DNA from: Bacteroidota bacterium
Lineage (GTDB): Bacteria > Bacteroidota > Bacteroidia > B-17B0 > Aurantibacillaceae
Reading direction: 5' to 3'
Length of the DNA stretch: 37,012 nt
Assembly: GCA_013288385.1 (NCBI GenBank)
Contig: JABDBZ010000017.1
Location: 1 to 37,012, forward strand
Shown here: positions 27,556 through 34,986 of the stretch, in pieces
Position numbering within the stretch: the first letter of the stretch is position 1
How the letters are laid out: each line of letters opens with the position of its first letter
The notes under the pieces: generated by a model
What the model saw: the letters and a program-made list of their open reading frames with translations, nothing else
Databases searched by the model: none
Told to the model about the DNA's origin: nothing
Made by a program: the position numbers and the translations under genes

Positions 27556-29169
27556 TTAACCTAACATTTTTAAGAAAGAAATTTCCTTATCCGTTAAAAA
27601 ACGATATTTCCCTCTTGGCAAATCTTTTTTAGTTAAGCCGGCATAAGACACTCTGTCTAATTTTAAAACCTCATATCCCAAATGTTCAAATATTCTTCTT
27701 ACTATTCGATTTTTACCGCTGTGTATTTCTAAACCAATTTCTTTTTTTCCTTCTCCAACAAAGGCAATGTCGTCTACTTTCACAGGACCATCATCAAGAG
27801 TTATACCTTCTCCAACTGCTTTATAATCTTCACCACGCATCGGTTTATTTATGGTAACATGATACACTTTTTTTATTTCATGTTTTGGATGCATTAATTT
27901 TGTTGCAATATCACCGTCATTTGTAAAGAGCAATAAACCTGTCGTATTGCGGTCTAATCTACCAACAGGATAAATGCGTTCTTTACAAGCCGGACGAACT
28001 AATTCCATTACCGTTCTTCTTTCTTGCGGATCATCAGTTGTTGTGATAAAATCTTTTGGCTTGTTCAAAAGCAAATAAACTTTGCGTTCATTTTTTATTG
28101 TAGAATCAGCATAAGTAACTACATCAGTTGGCTTAACCTTATAACCCAATGTATCCACTACAACTCCATTCACTTTTACTGTTCCACCTAAGATCAATGT
28201 ATCTGCATCGCGACGAGAAGAAATGCCTGCATTCGCTAAGTATTTATTTAGACGAATTAAACCATCATCATTATGTTTTTTCGGGTTGCCATAATCCGAA
28301 TCTCTTTTTTTATAAGGTTTATCACCAAAGCTTTTTTTGTCTTTATCGTAACTTTTAAATCCTCTTCCTTCTTTGAAATCATCTTTCTTAAATCGTTTTT
28401 CACCACGATCATCTCCATATGTTTTCTTTTTTTCGTAGGAAGAAGATTTCTCGCCATCTTTTTTATAAAAAGGTTTTTTATCGCTAGAATTTTTATCAAA
28501 AGATTGCCCATCTGTGATGCGAGATCGTCTTGGCTTTACGTCCTCATCCTTTTTGTATTTATCATCTCTGTCATACGATTTTTTTTCATGCTTTGAATCT
28601 CTGTCGTATGCCTGCCCGTCCGTCAGGCGGGGTTTTTCATCGTGTGACTTTTTATCAAAATAACTTTTGTCGTAAGAACGTTTTGGTTTATCACCATCTT
28701 CTCTTTTGTATTTATCATCTTTGCTATAAGGCTTCTTCTCAAATTTTGAATTATCATCATATGATTTCTTGTCACGAGAATCTTTATCAAAGTAACTTTT
28801 ATCATAAGAACGTTTTGGTTTATCACCCTCTTCTTTTTTGAATTTACTCTCTCTGTTATAAGCATGCCCATCCGTCAGACGGGGTTTCTTTTCAAACTTT
28901 GAATCTTTGTCGTACGATTTTCTTTCACCAAAAGGTTTATCGCTCTTTTTGTATTTATCATTTTTGCTAAATGAAGAGCCCTTATCTTTTCTGAATTTTG
29001 AAAAACTTTTATCTGATCCGGAATCACTTTTTTTATCCGAATATGATCTTCTTGGTTTTGAATCATCTTTTTTTGAAAAAGAAGACGAATCTTTACTAAA
29101 TGATCTTTTTGATTTGCGATTGCTTTTTGAATCAGAGCTTGATTTACCGCTATACTTTTTATCTGCCAT
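27556..29169 (-). CDS. rluB: RluB/RsuA-family pseudouridine synthase with long repetitive N-terminal extension
   Basis: The C-terminal part (about 300-537) is a standard RluB/RsuA enzyme that converts a specific rRNA uridine to pseudouridine. It has an S4 RNA-binding domain (IRLNKYLANAGISSRRDAD, VKVNGVVVDTLG), then VYLLLNKPKDFITTTDDP, the catalytic loop VGRLDRNTTGLLLFTNDGD with Asp near 404, and EIHSGKNRIVRRIFEHLGYEV. The first 300 residues are low-complexity Lys/Asp/Ser/Tyr/Arg, mostly tandem variants of a 44-residue unit (KPKRSYDKSYFDK recurs). Three segments reading PRLTDGHAY, PRLTDGQAY and RITDGQSF come from interspersed repeats. Such basic tails are common in Bacteroidota RluB proteins and probably bind RNA. 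It is 17 bases after yraN. Confidence 0.88.
   Translation of the reverse strand: MADKKYSGKSSSDSKSNRKSKRSFSKDSSSFSKKDDSKPRRSYSDKKSDSGSDKSFSKFRKDKGSSFSKNDKYKKSDKPFGERKSYDKDSKFEKKPRLTDGHAYNRESKFKKEEGDKPKRSYDKSYFDKDSRDKKSYDDNSKFEKKPYSKDDKYKREDGDKPKRSYDKSYFDKKSHDEKPRLTDGQAYDRDSKHEKKSYDRDDKYKKDEDVKPRRSRITDGQSFDKNSSDKKPFYKKDGEKSSSYEKKKTYGDDRGEKRFKKDDFKEGRGFKSYDKDKKSFGDKPYKKRDSDYGNPKKHNDDGLIRLNKYLANAGISSRRDADTLILGGTVKVNGVVVDTLGYKVKPTDVVTYADSTIKNERKVYLLLNKPKDFITTTDDPQERRTVMELVRPACKERIYPVGRLDRNTTGLLLFTNDGDIATKLMHPKHEIKKVYHVTINKPMRGEDYKAVGEGITLDDGPVKVDDIAFVGEGKKEIGLEIHSGKNRIVRRIFEHLGYEVLKLDRVSYAGLTKKDLPRGKYRFLTDKEISFLKMLG
28503..28524. repeat. Degenerate palindromic repeat in the rluB-like gene, copy 3
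   Basis: ATTGCCCATCTGTGATGCGA, read RITDGQS on the coding strand, is a diverged relative of the elements at 28611 and 28863, with the palindrome partly lost. Confidence 0.5.
28611..28632. repeat. GC-rich palindromic repeat in the rluB-like gene, copy 2
   Basis: CCTGCCCGTCCGTCAGGCGG followed by GG reads PRLTDGQA on the coding strand. Inner arms CCTG/CAGG and GCC/GGC give a hairpin. It belongs to the same general class as the PAGRQGG element in the methyltransferase gene. Confidence 0.7.
28651..28828. repeat. 132-bp in-frame tandem repeat in the rluB-like gene
   Basis: TTTATCAAAATAACTTTTGT at 28651 and TTTATCAAAGTAACTTTTAT at 28783 open two near-identical stretches, each followed by CATAAGAACGTTTTGG or a one-base variant. 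The 132-bp period is 44 codons. A tandem gene segment that keeps frame can gain or lose units by slippage. Confidence 0.6.
28863..28884. repeat. GC-rich palindromic repeat in the rluB-like gene, copy 1
   Basis: CATGCCCATCCGTCAGACGG followed by GG reads PRLTDGHA on the coding strand. It is clearly homologous to the element at 28611-28632 but has drifted. Confidence 0.65.
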
Positions 29170-29186
29170 TACCTTACAAAGATACT

Positions 29187-29555
29187 CTAGTTTATTGAGG
29201 GATAAAAGGCGCCGGGAATGTGTTTTACAACTAAATTTTCATTATTTTGCAAAATAGAAACGATGTCAAATCTCGTTTCTCCGTTAAAGTCAATTAGCAG
29301 AATATATTCATTAGCTGCTTTGATCAAATTCTTTTGTTTTTTCTTACTCACAAACATCTCCGGTTCCCCAAAAACATCGGTTGAACGTGCTTTTACTTCG
29401 ACAATTATAAGCTCATCATTTTTCTTAGCAATAATATCAACTTCCAATTTTTTGAAGCGCCAATTCATTTCTAAAATTAAATACCCCTCTTTTTCCAGAA
29501 AATTACGTGCTTCCTTTTCGCCCTTTTCACCTAAATTTTGTGAATTATAACCCAT
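29187..29555 (-). CDS. yraN: YraN family protein (UPF0102, putative endonuclease fold)
   Basis: The 122-residue protein matches the YraN/UPF0102 family. It has the opening GEKGEKEARNFLEKEGYLIL, then NWRFKKLEVDIIAKKNDELI and VEVKARSTDVFGEP, followed by KKKQKNLIKAANEYI. The E-x-D...E-V-K arrangement is the metal-binding core of the restriction-endonuclease-like fold. Members are predicted nucleases of unsettled physiological role. It is the first gene of a run yraN, rluB-like, glmS on the minus strand, and is divergent from the secreted protein at 29609. Confidence 0.88.
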   Translation of the reverse strand: MGYNSQNLGEKGEKEARNFLEKEGYLILEMNWRFKKLEVDIIAKKNDELIIVEVKARSTDVFGEPEMFVSKKKQKNLIKAANEYILLIDFNGETRFDIVSILQNNENLVVKHIPGAFYPSIN

Positions 29556-29608
29556 AAAATATCCCTCGAATTAATTAATTTTCATAAATTTACGCTAAAA
29601 TTCATTTT
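29556..29608. promoter_or_regulatory. Shared divergent promoter region
   Basis: Only 53 bases separate yraN (-) from the secreted-protein gene (+). The self-complementary TAAATTTA in CATAAATTTACG is a 7/8 match to the TAnnTTTG -7 box on both strands, so one site could serve both directions. This is suggestive only. Confidence 0.3.
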
Positions 29609-30244
29609 ATGAAGAGACTCTTTACTATATTATTTGCTCTTATTGGTGTAAATTATTTTGCGCAGTCATTTTCGGGTTCTATTGAGTTTAAGTATTATAC
29701 GCTTAGAGACACTAGCTTAAATACATACTGGGTTAAGGATAGTAAAATTAAATTGGATCAATACTCCAAGAAAAACAATAATACAATTGAAGGAAGTTTT
29801 ATATTTGATTTAGAAGGAAAGGATATTAAGGTCGTAAACCCAAAACGTAAAGTTTGGAGCGAACTAAAAAGTGAGATTCCTCCTGTTTTAAAAGGAAAAT
29901 GTGATGTAACTAAGGGTAAAGACAAAACCATAAATGGATTAAAGTGTCATGAATATGTTGTTAAAAACACAGAAGAAAATACCATCATCACCTACTATCT
30001 CACGACAGAACATTATGATTTCTTTATTCCAATGATGGAGTTATGGAATAGAAAAGATAAACAAAGTATTTATTTTAGTAAGATCAAAGGTTTAGCAAAA
30101 GGTACTATGCCTGTTTTAAGTGAGGAAAGATCGATCGAAGAAAATAAATTCGTTTCAAAATTAGAGATCACCAAATTAACTAAAAGCGAAGTTGACAATT
30201 CCAAATTGGCAGTTCCTGAAGAATACAAAAAGTTTGATCAGTAA
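29609..30244 (+). CDS. Secreted DUF4412-like protein
   Basis: The 211-residue protein has a signal peptide (MKRLFTILFALIGVNYFAQ). A beta-rich body follows, with SGSIEFKYYTLRDTSLNTYW, a DLEGKDIKVVNPKRKVW strand pair and NGLKCHEYVVKNTEENTIIT, the last being the typical 'modified product is cleaved or formed from the precursor' segment of DUF4412-type proteins. The domain resembles lipoprotein-carrier-like half-barrels. Function is unknown. Its stop shares one base with the next start (TAATG), so the two are translationally coupled. Confidence 0.6.
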   Translation: MKRLFTILFALIGVNYFAQSFSGSIEFKYYTLRDTSLNTYWVKDSKIKLDQYSKKNNNTIEGSFIFDLEGKDIKVVNPKRKVWSELKSEIPPVLKGKCDVTKGKDKTINGLKCHEYVVKNTEENTIITYYLTTEHYDFFIPMMELWNRKDKQSIYFSKIKGLAKGTMPVLSEERSIEENKFVSKLEITKLTKSEVDNSKLAVPEEYKKFDQ

Positions 30245-30510
30245 TGATTAATCGCAAAACCATATTTATTTTTATTTCAGTTCTTATTTTGGTTTTTGCA
30301 TTTAGTTCTGTTGAAGCGCAGTGTGCCATGTGTAAACAATCGGCCGAAAGTTCCCTAAAAAAAGATCCACACTCAATTGCCCGCGGTTTAAACTCCGGTA
30401 TTTTATATTTGATGGCAGTACCTTACGTGATGTTAGGATTTATATTCAGAAAACAATTGAAAGCTTTATTTTATAAAGTTAAAGCTCGTTTTTCACGTGT
30501 TGCACAATAG
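30244..30510 (+). CDS. Small membrane protein with CxxC motif
   Basis: The 88-residue protein has an N-terminal signal or membrane helix (MINRKTIFIFISVLILVFAF), a short periplasmic CAMCKQSAESSLKKD segment, a second helix (GILYLMAVPYVMLGFIF) and a basic cytoplasmic tail. Proteins of this layout (Q-C-A-M-C near the signal end and SGI-x-YLMA-x-PY) are common in Bacteroidota; their function is not known to me. The CxxC could be redox-active or bind metal. It starts on the last base of the DUF4412-like gene's stop codon. Confidence 0.75.
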   Translation: MINRKTIFIFISVLILVFAFSSVEAQCAMCKQSAESSLKKDPHSIARGLNSGILYLMAVPYVMLGFIFRKQLKALFYKVKARFSRVAQ

Positions 30511-30550
30511 AACGCAGATGACGCAGACTTAATAAGATTTGCGCAGATTG
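30511..30550 (+). repeat. CGCAGA-rich interspersed repeat
   Basis: AACGCAGATGACGCAGACTT and AGATTTGCGCAGATTG show a phased GCAGA motif. The same kind of element is frequent between genes in this phylum. Only one copy is seen here, so the family assignment is from general knowledge. Confidence 0.5.
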
Positions 30551-30590
30551 AAAATCATTAATTAAGAATTACCCTCTCGGCTGCAAAATC

Positions 30591-30890
30591 TTAATCCTTA
30601 TCAATAACCTTTGGTGCTTTGAAATAATCCGTATCCTTTTGAGGTGCATTTTTTAATGCCTCTTTTTGAGTGATTGTAACAGCTGGAATATCTTCTCTTA
30701 AAACATTTTGTTCGTTGGTCATGTATATTAATGGTTCAACATGATCTGTATCCAACTCATTTAATTTTTCAATAAACGTAAGCATGCGATTCATATCATT
30801 AATGATCTCTTCTTTGGCTTCTGCATTAAATTCTAAACGAGCCAAATGCGCAACCTCATCCACTGTTTTTATGTCAATCTTTTTTGCCAT
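30591..30890 (-). CDS. gatC: Asp-tRNA(Asn)/Glu-tRNA(Gln) amidotransferase subunit C
   Basis: GatC is the small scaffold of the GatCAB complex that amidates mischarged Glu-tRNA(Gln) and/or Asp-tRNA(Asn). The 99-residue product has the family layout: DEVAHLARLEF near the start, a helix with MNRMLTFIEKLNELDTD, VEPLIY, LREDIPA, then APQKDTDYFKAPKVID. Its start overlaps the end of plsC by 17 bases on the same strand, so the two are co-transcribed. gatA and gatB are not in the window. Confidence 0.94.
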   Translation of the reverse strand: MAKKIDIKTVDEVAHLARLEFNAEAKEEIINDMNRMLTFIEKLNELDTDHVEPLIYMTNEQNVLREDIPAVTITQKEALKNAPQKDTDYFKAPKVIDKD

Positions 30891-31602
30891 TAAATTTTTG
30901 TAATTCGTTTTGTGTAAAGTTAAAAACTTTATCTCTTAATTCAACTAAATTTTCATCCGTCATTCCTAAAGTGGAAATGGGTTCACCTACTACAATCCTC
31001 GGAATACCTGGCCTGCCATTACTTTTAAAGAATCCACCATTCTCCAAAAAATGCCAATTATTTAAATTAACCACCGGTATAATTGGCACTTGCTTTTCGA
31101 TAGCTAATTTAAATGCTCCATTTTTAAATGGTCTCAATACACCTTTATCGCCTATGGTTCCTTCGGGATAAATAATAACACTGATATTTAAATCGATTAT
31201 TTCTCCTGCTTTTTTAAATGCGCGATGCGAATCCGTAACACTCTTACGTTTTACAGGAATGTCGAAATAAACAAAAAAATATTTAAATAAAGGAATTTGC
31301 ATTAGTTCAGATTTAGCCATGTAAACCGCCGTATGATCAACATAAAACGGAGAGAAAATAATATCTAAGTACGACGTATGATTTGAAACAATAACGCATG
31401 GACGAGGTAAATTATATTTTTTATGTGTGTATTTTATTTGTGGATATAAAAAACTAAGGATAGAAATAATACGTGCCCAAAACCGTTTGAGTTTAAACAC
31501 AGTTTCAAACTTTTTTGTCCGCAATGCAATGTAAAATATTGGGAAAAGAATAAGAAATGGAATAATAAAGGAAAGCGCAAACCACAGCTTCCAAATTGGC
31601 AT
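30874..31602 (-). CDS. plsC: 1-acyl-sn-glycerol-3-phosphate acyltransferase
   Basis: PlsC acylates lysophosphatidic acid to phosphatidic acid at the inner membrane. The product has an N-terminal membrane segment (LWFALSFIIPFLILFPIFYI), the HX4D acyltransferase motif in VSNHTSYLDII, DIPVKRKS, the substrate motif YPEGTIGDKG and the VPIIPVVNL strand. ATG at 31602 (MPIWKLWF) is preferred to the one at 31650. A TATTTTTG promoter-like box at 31638-31645 would lie inside the longer frame, and the shorter form begins just before the membrane helix. It is divergent from trpS. Confidence 0.9.
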   Translation of the reverse strand: MPIWKLWFALSFIIPFLILFPIFYIALRTKKFETVFKLKRFWARIISILSFLYPQIKYTHKKYNLPRPCVIVSNHTSYLDIIFSPFYVDHTAVYMAKSELMQIPLFKYFFVYFDIPVKRKSVTDSHRAFKKAGEIIDLNISVIIYPEGTIGDKGVLRPFKNGAFKLAIEKQVPIIPVVNLNNWHFLENGGFFKSNGRPGIPRIVVGEPISTLGMTDENLVELRDKVFNFTQNELQKFNGKKD

Positions 31603-31637
31603 AAATATAGTTCTGATAATAATCACAAGATGAAGTA

Positions 31638-31666
31638 CAAAAATAGACAATAAACCTTTACATTTG
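31638..31666. promoter_or_regulatory. Back-to-back -7 boxes of plsC-gatC and trpS
   Basis: The minus strand has TATTTTTG at 31645-31638 and the plus strand TACATTTG at 31659-31666, both matching TAnnTTTG and 13 bases apart. The second lies eight bases before the trpS ATG, so trpS would have almost no leader. The two polymerase sites overlap and should compete. Confidence 0.45.
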
Positions 31667-31674
31667 TTTAATAT

Positions 31675-32646
31675 ATGGCACGCATTTTAACAGGCATACA
31701 AAGTACAAACGTTCCGCATCTTGGCAATATTCTAGGCGCCATAATGCCCGCTATTGAATTAAGCAGACAAGCAGGTAATGAAAGTTTATTTTTTATTGCA
31801 GATTTACATACTTTAATCAGTGTTAAAGATGCAGCATTTACTAAAGAAAGTACTAAAGCAGTTGCAGCTACCTGGTTAGCTTTTGGCTTTGATACACAAA
31901 AGAATTTATTTTATCGTCAAAGTCGCGTACAACAAGTTACTGAGTTAACCTGGTATTTAAATTGTTATACGCCTTTTCCAATGTTAGCTAATGCGCATTC
32001 ATTCAAAGATAAAAGCGAACGTTTGAGTGATGTCAACTCCGGCTTGTTTACTTATCCTGTTTTAATGGCGGCAGACATTTTGTTATACGATGCCAATTAT
32101 GTTCCTGTTGGAAAAGATCAAATTCAACATTTAGAAATAACGCGTGATATTGCTTCTGCTTTTAATAAAAATGTTGGTCAGGAAATATTTGTGTTGCCCG
32201 AAGTTTTAATTAACGAACAAACAAAAATTGTTCCGGGAACTGACGGACAAAAAATGAGTAAATCGTACAACAACTTTATTAATATTTTTTTACCTGAAAA
32301 AGAATTGAAAAAAGTTGTGATGAGTATTATAACTGATAGCACTCCGATGGAGGAACCAAAAAATCCAGACACGTGCAATGTTTTTAAATTGTATCAGTTG
32401 CTTGGGAATAATGATCAAATTGAAGCATTAAGAAATAATTACATCAAAGGAAATTTTGGGTACGGACATGCAAAAACCGCTTTACTCGAATTGATCTTAG
32501 ATAAATTTAAAGAAGAGCGAAACACTTTTAATTCCTTAATGAATAACGAAACACTTCTCGAAAAAGAATTAAGCATTGGTGAAGCTAAAGCTTCAAAAAT
32601 GGCCAATGAGAAATTGAAAGTTGTGAGAAGCGTGTTGGGATATTAA
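31675..32646 (+). CDS. trpS: Tryptophan--tRNA ligase
   Basis: TrpS charges tRNA(Trp) in the cytoplasm. The 323-residue class I synthetase has the signature start ARILTGIQSTNVPHLGNILG with the HIGH-like PHLGN, FFIADLHTLIS, the tryptophan-site segment VLMAADILLYDANYVPVGKDQ, and the KMSKS loop in GTDGQKMSKSYNN. No frame upstream extends the match, and MARIL is the usual N-terminus, so the start is secure. It stands alone between divergent plsC and a repeat-filled spacer. Confidence 0.97.
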   Translation: MARILTGIQSTNVPHLGNILGAIMPAIELSRQAGNESLFFIADLHTLISVKDAAFTKESTKAVAATWLAFGFDTQKNLFYRQSRVQQVTELTWYLNCYTPFPMLANAHSFKDKSERLSDVNSGLFTYPVLMAADILLYDANYVPVGKDQIQHLEITRDIASAFNKNVGQEIFVLPEVLINEQTKIVPGTDGQKMSKSYNNFINIFLPEKELKKVVMSIITDSTPMEEPKNPDTCNVFKLYQLLGNNDQIEALRNNYIKGNFGYGHAKTALLELILDKFKEERNTFNSLMNNETLLEKELSIGEAKASKMANEKLKVVRSVLGY

Positions 32647-32659
32647 GTTATACTGTTCT

Positions 32660-32696
32660 GTCATCTCGAGCCTTTCGGCTTCGCTCAAGATAAACT
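32660..32696 (+). repeat. CTCGAGCCTTTCGGCTTCGC interspersed repeat
   Basis: GTCATCTCGAGCCTTTCGGC followed by TTCGCTCAAGATAAAC has an inner hairpin (GAGC...GCTC around CCTTTCGG) and lies 14 bases after trpS. It is of the same general type as the CTGAGCGGAGTCGAAGG element, written in another variant. Confidence 0.55.
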
Positions 32697-32720
32697 AAGT
32701 CTAGAGACAAGAATACTATT

Positions 32721-32746
32721 TGCCACGGAGGCACAAAGACACGGTT
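32721..32746 (+). repeat. GCCACGGAGGCACAAAGACA interspersed repeat
   Basis: TGCCACGGAGGCACAAAGAC followed by ACGG is a phased purine/cytosine repeat often seen between bacterial genes. One copy is present here. The remainder of the 279-base gap (32747-32853) shows nothing else recognisable. Confidence 0.5.
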
Positions 32747-32853
32747 AGATCCAAACCAAAAAACAAAATAATCACAACGGCAAGAACATAAAATTTTCTC
32801 TCGCAAGTTTAGAGTTAGAGCAAATAATACAAAAAGTGAAAATGTAGAAAAAT

Positions 32854-32878
32854 GTCACCCTGAGCGGAGTCGAAGGGC
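32854..32878 (+). repeat. Interspersed repeat, CTGAGCGGAGTCGAAGG family, second exact copy
   Basis: Identical over 25 bases to 6214-6238 and in the same orientation. It is 48 bases from the stop of the convergent cytochrome/monooxygenase gene. Confidence 0.8.
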
Positions 32879-32925
32879 AAATTGAATAAGTGAAAATTTA
32901 GTCAGATAAAGCAATAAAGCAGTTA

Positions 32926-34317
32926 CTATTTCCTCTCCAAATCAATTTTTTCATCACCTTCTTTATAAGGTACAAATGTAAAAATGAATTGAAACATTTC
33001 TTCTGTGGTTCTCATACTTTCTACACCATTTCCATTCGTAATTGTTTGAGGAGGAGAATAAGGATTTAATGGATTAGCACTTGTATTATCATAAACACCA
33101 AACACGTGAATAGTGCTACCTGCTTCCAATTTTACTGGATGTTTGAATGTATAATAATATTGCCACCTGAAATCCCATTTCGGAATTTTAATAAGTGGGA
33201 TAGTATCGCCATTTGGTTTCAAAGCATAAGCCCAAAATGTTTTTCCTATTAAATGCATGTGTGGGTTAATAGATAACATTGAAATAGTTTTATCTAGCGT
33301 TGTTTGTGTATGGAATGTTTTAATTTCGTTAGGAGGAATAATAAATTCAGGTTCTATTTTAGAAACACCAAACGTGCCTAACTGCATTTCAATAATTCTT
33401 CGCTTAATCGGTTCTTTTCTAAAAAAAACATTGATATAGCTTGAATCAATAACATCTTTAATGCTTGGTCCATAATGTATATTATTTAATAAAAATGCCC
33501 CGTTCTTTTTTAATTTATACCCACCTATTTCACTTGGGTAAACAGGCGGTAAATATCCCGGTAAATAATAAACAGCATTTGGTGTAAGCGTCGGAAAATT
33601 TGGTTGTAATTTATCCGTATAGGGAATATGCATATTTTTATATACATCCATTAATTGCGCTTTTGTATCATTATGAATACTTTCTCCTGTCATATAATTA
33701 AATGTTCTGTTTGAATCATAACTAATTAAATGACCATTAACATGATGAACCAATTTATGTTGATCCGGCACAAACTCGATAAGATCAGCAATGGTATCAT
33801 TTTTAAGTTCGTAAGGAAATTTCATGATTAAAAAAACATCTGTCCCATTTCCTTTAATCTTCACAAAATCTTTTGCCCTTACTATCAAATCAGGTTTACC
33901 AAAAAAAGAACGATCATCAAATATTGGAGACTTTGGTTCATAGGTAGAATCGCCCCGCAACATTTTTGTGTCAACCCAAATTCTTATGAGTTCAATGTCT
34001 TCTTTTGATAAAATACGTTCGCCTATAAAATGAGAATAGTTAACATCTGCAGGCCATGGTGGCATGTAACGAGTCTGAGTTACAAACTTTATTTGCTTTG
34101 CTTTTTTCATTGCATCACTATACGACAATAAATTAAATGGGCCACTTTGATTTGGTCGGTGACAAGGTGTACAGTTTTTATAAATAATTGGAGCTATGTT
34201 TTGGCTCCATGTGATTTGATTTTGAGTTACATTTATTTGTTTAGGCTCATCTGAATTCTTGCACGAAACAAAAATAAAAATAAAAGAAATTGTACTTACG
34301 AAATATTTTATACCCAT
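32926..34317 (-). CDS. Lipoprotein joining cytochrome c to a PHM-like copper monooxygenase domain
   Basis: A lipobox-like Cys19 (IFIFVSCK) suggests membrane anchoring on the periplasmic side. Residues about 35-125 are a cytochrome c domain with the haem motif C49-T-P-C52-H53 and a likely axial Met85 in RYMPPWPAD. Residues about 150-455 resemble peptidylglycine alpha-hydroxylating monooxygenase (Cu2_monooxygenase). All five side-chain types expected for the two copper sites are present: H191 and H192 (LVHHVNGH), H281 (NNIHYGPS), H353 and H355 (NPHMHLIGK) and M441 (TTEEMFQF). PHM-type enzymes hydroxylate C-H bonds with ascorbate as electron donor; here the haem could supply electrons. The substrate is unknown. 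It follows the DUF420 gene by 19 bases. Confidence 0.75.
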   Translation of the reverse strand: MGIKYFVSTISFIFIFVSCKNSDEPKQINVTQNQITWSQNIAPIIYKNCTPCHRPNQSGPFNLLSYSDAMKKAKQIKFVTQTRYMPPWPADVNYSHFIGERILSKEDIELIRIWVDTKMLRGDSTYEPKSPIFDDRSFFGKPDLIVRAKDFVKIKGNGTDVFLIMKFPYELKNDTIADLIEFVPDQHKLVHHVNGHLISYDSNRTFNYMTGESIHNDTKAQLMDVYKNMHIPYTDKLQPNFPTLTPNAVYYLPGYLPPVYPSEIGGYKLKKNGAFLLNNIHYGPSIKDVIDSSYINVFFRKEPIKRRIIEMQLGTFGVSKIEPEFIIPPNEIKTFHTQTTLDKTISMLSINPHMHLIGKTFWAYALKPNGDTIPLIKIPKWDFRWQYYYTFKHPVKLEAGSTIHVFGVYDNTSANPLNPYSPPQTITNGNGVESMRTTEEMFQFIFTFVPYKEGDEKIDLERK

Positions 34318-34336
34318 TCAATTCGCGAGTATTAAT

Positions 34337-34927
34337 TTAAAAACCGTAATAAGGCGAAATCATCAGGTAAACAACAACACCGGTAATGGTTACGTAGAGC
34401 CATATTGGATAACTGATGCGTGTCAATTTTTTATGTTTCTCGCGTTGATCTGTTAAACCATAATAAAAAGAAAGCAATACAAATGGTAAAACAATAGCCG
34501 CTAAAAATATATGAGATAATAATATCACAACATAAACCGGTTTAATTCCTGAAACGGCAGCAGATTCTGCAGCACTCATAATTCCATCATGATCAATGTC
34601 GCCATATTTAGTGTCGGGTATAAAATAATGCGCCGTTACATAACACACCAAAAACAATGAACTCAAAACAAATGCCGTTAAATTTAAACGCTTGTGTAAA
34701 GGAATATTTCTTTTTTTAATCGCAAGTAAAGAAAAAATCAACAGTACACTGCATGTCCCATTTAATATGGCGTTGATCATTGGAAGTTTATAAATAAAAT
34801 CTGGAAAAACATCCGGATGAGGTAAATATTTTTGTTGCAAAATAACTACAACGGCGCAAATTAAAACAGTCGTAATGTAAATAGTATTTTTAATTGCTTT
34901 TTCGTTTTGTATCGTAAGTATCGACAT
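34337..34927 (-). CDS. DUF420 membrane protein with an EF-hand-like loop
   Basis: The 196-residue protein has about five membrane helices and the DUF420 features PMINAILNGTCSVLLIFSL, HKRLNLTAFVLSSLFLV, VVILLSHIFLAAIVLPFVL and the final YPIWLYVTITGVVVYLMI. DUF420 proteins are often encoded near cytochrome oxidase assembly genes and carry conserved histidines in the helices; their function is not settled. The loop after helix 3 contains DIDHDGIMSAAE, which fits the 12-residue calcium EF-hand pattern D-x-D-x-D-G-x5-E exactly. A strong TTTG-N18-TAACTTTG promoter lies directly upstream. It leads a two-gene operon with the cytochrome/copper monooxygenase protein. Confidence 0.85.
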   Translation of the reverse strand: MSILTIQNEKAIKNTIYITTVLICAVVVILQQKYLPHPDVFPDFIYKLPMINAILNGTCSVLLIFSLLAIKKRNIPLHKRLNLTAFVLSSLFLVCYVTAHYFIPDTKYGDIDHDGIMSAAESAAVSGIKPVYVVILLSHIFLAAIVLPFVLLSFYYGLTDQREKHKKLTRISYPIWLYVTITGVVVYLMISPYYGF

Positions 34928-34945
34928 ATTGTGTTTTTAGTACCG

Positions 34946-34975
34946 CAAAGTTAATTGAACGTTGAAGAATGCAAA
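34946..34975 (-). promoter_or_regulatory. Full Bacteroidota promoter of the DUF420 operon
   Basis: On the minus strand TTTG (34975-34972), 18 bases, then TAACTTTG (34953-34946) match both the -33 and -7 elements. The box ends 18 bases before the ATG at 34927. This is the best two-part promoter in the window and has the same spacing as the pattern inside the CRISPR repeats. Confidence 0.6.
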
Positions 34976-34986
34976 ATTATTTATTC

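Noticed and set aside
28149-28871. Several overlapping frames on both strands within the rluB-like gene
   Set aside because: They are by-products of the low-complexity Lys/Asp/Ser coding sequence and have no family features.
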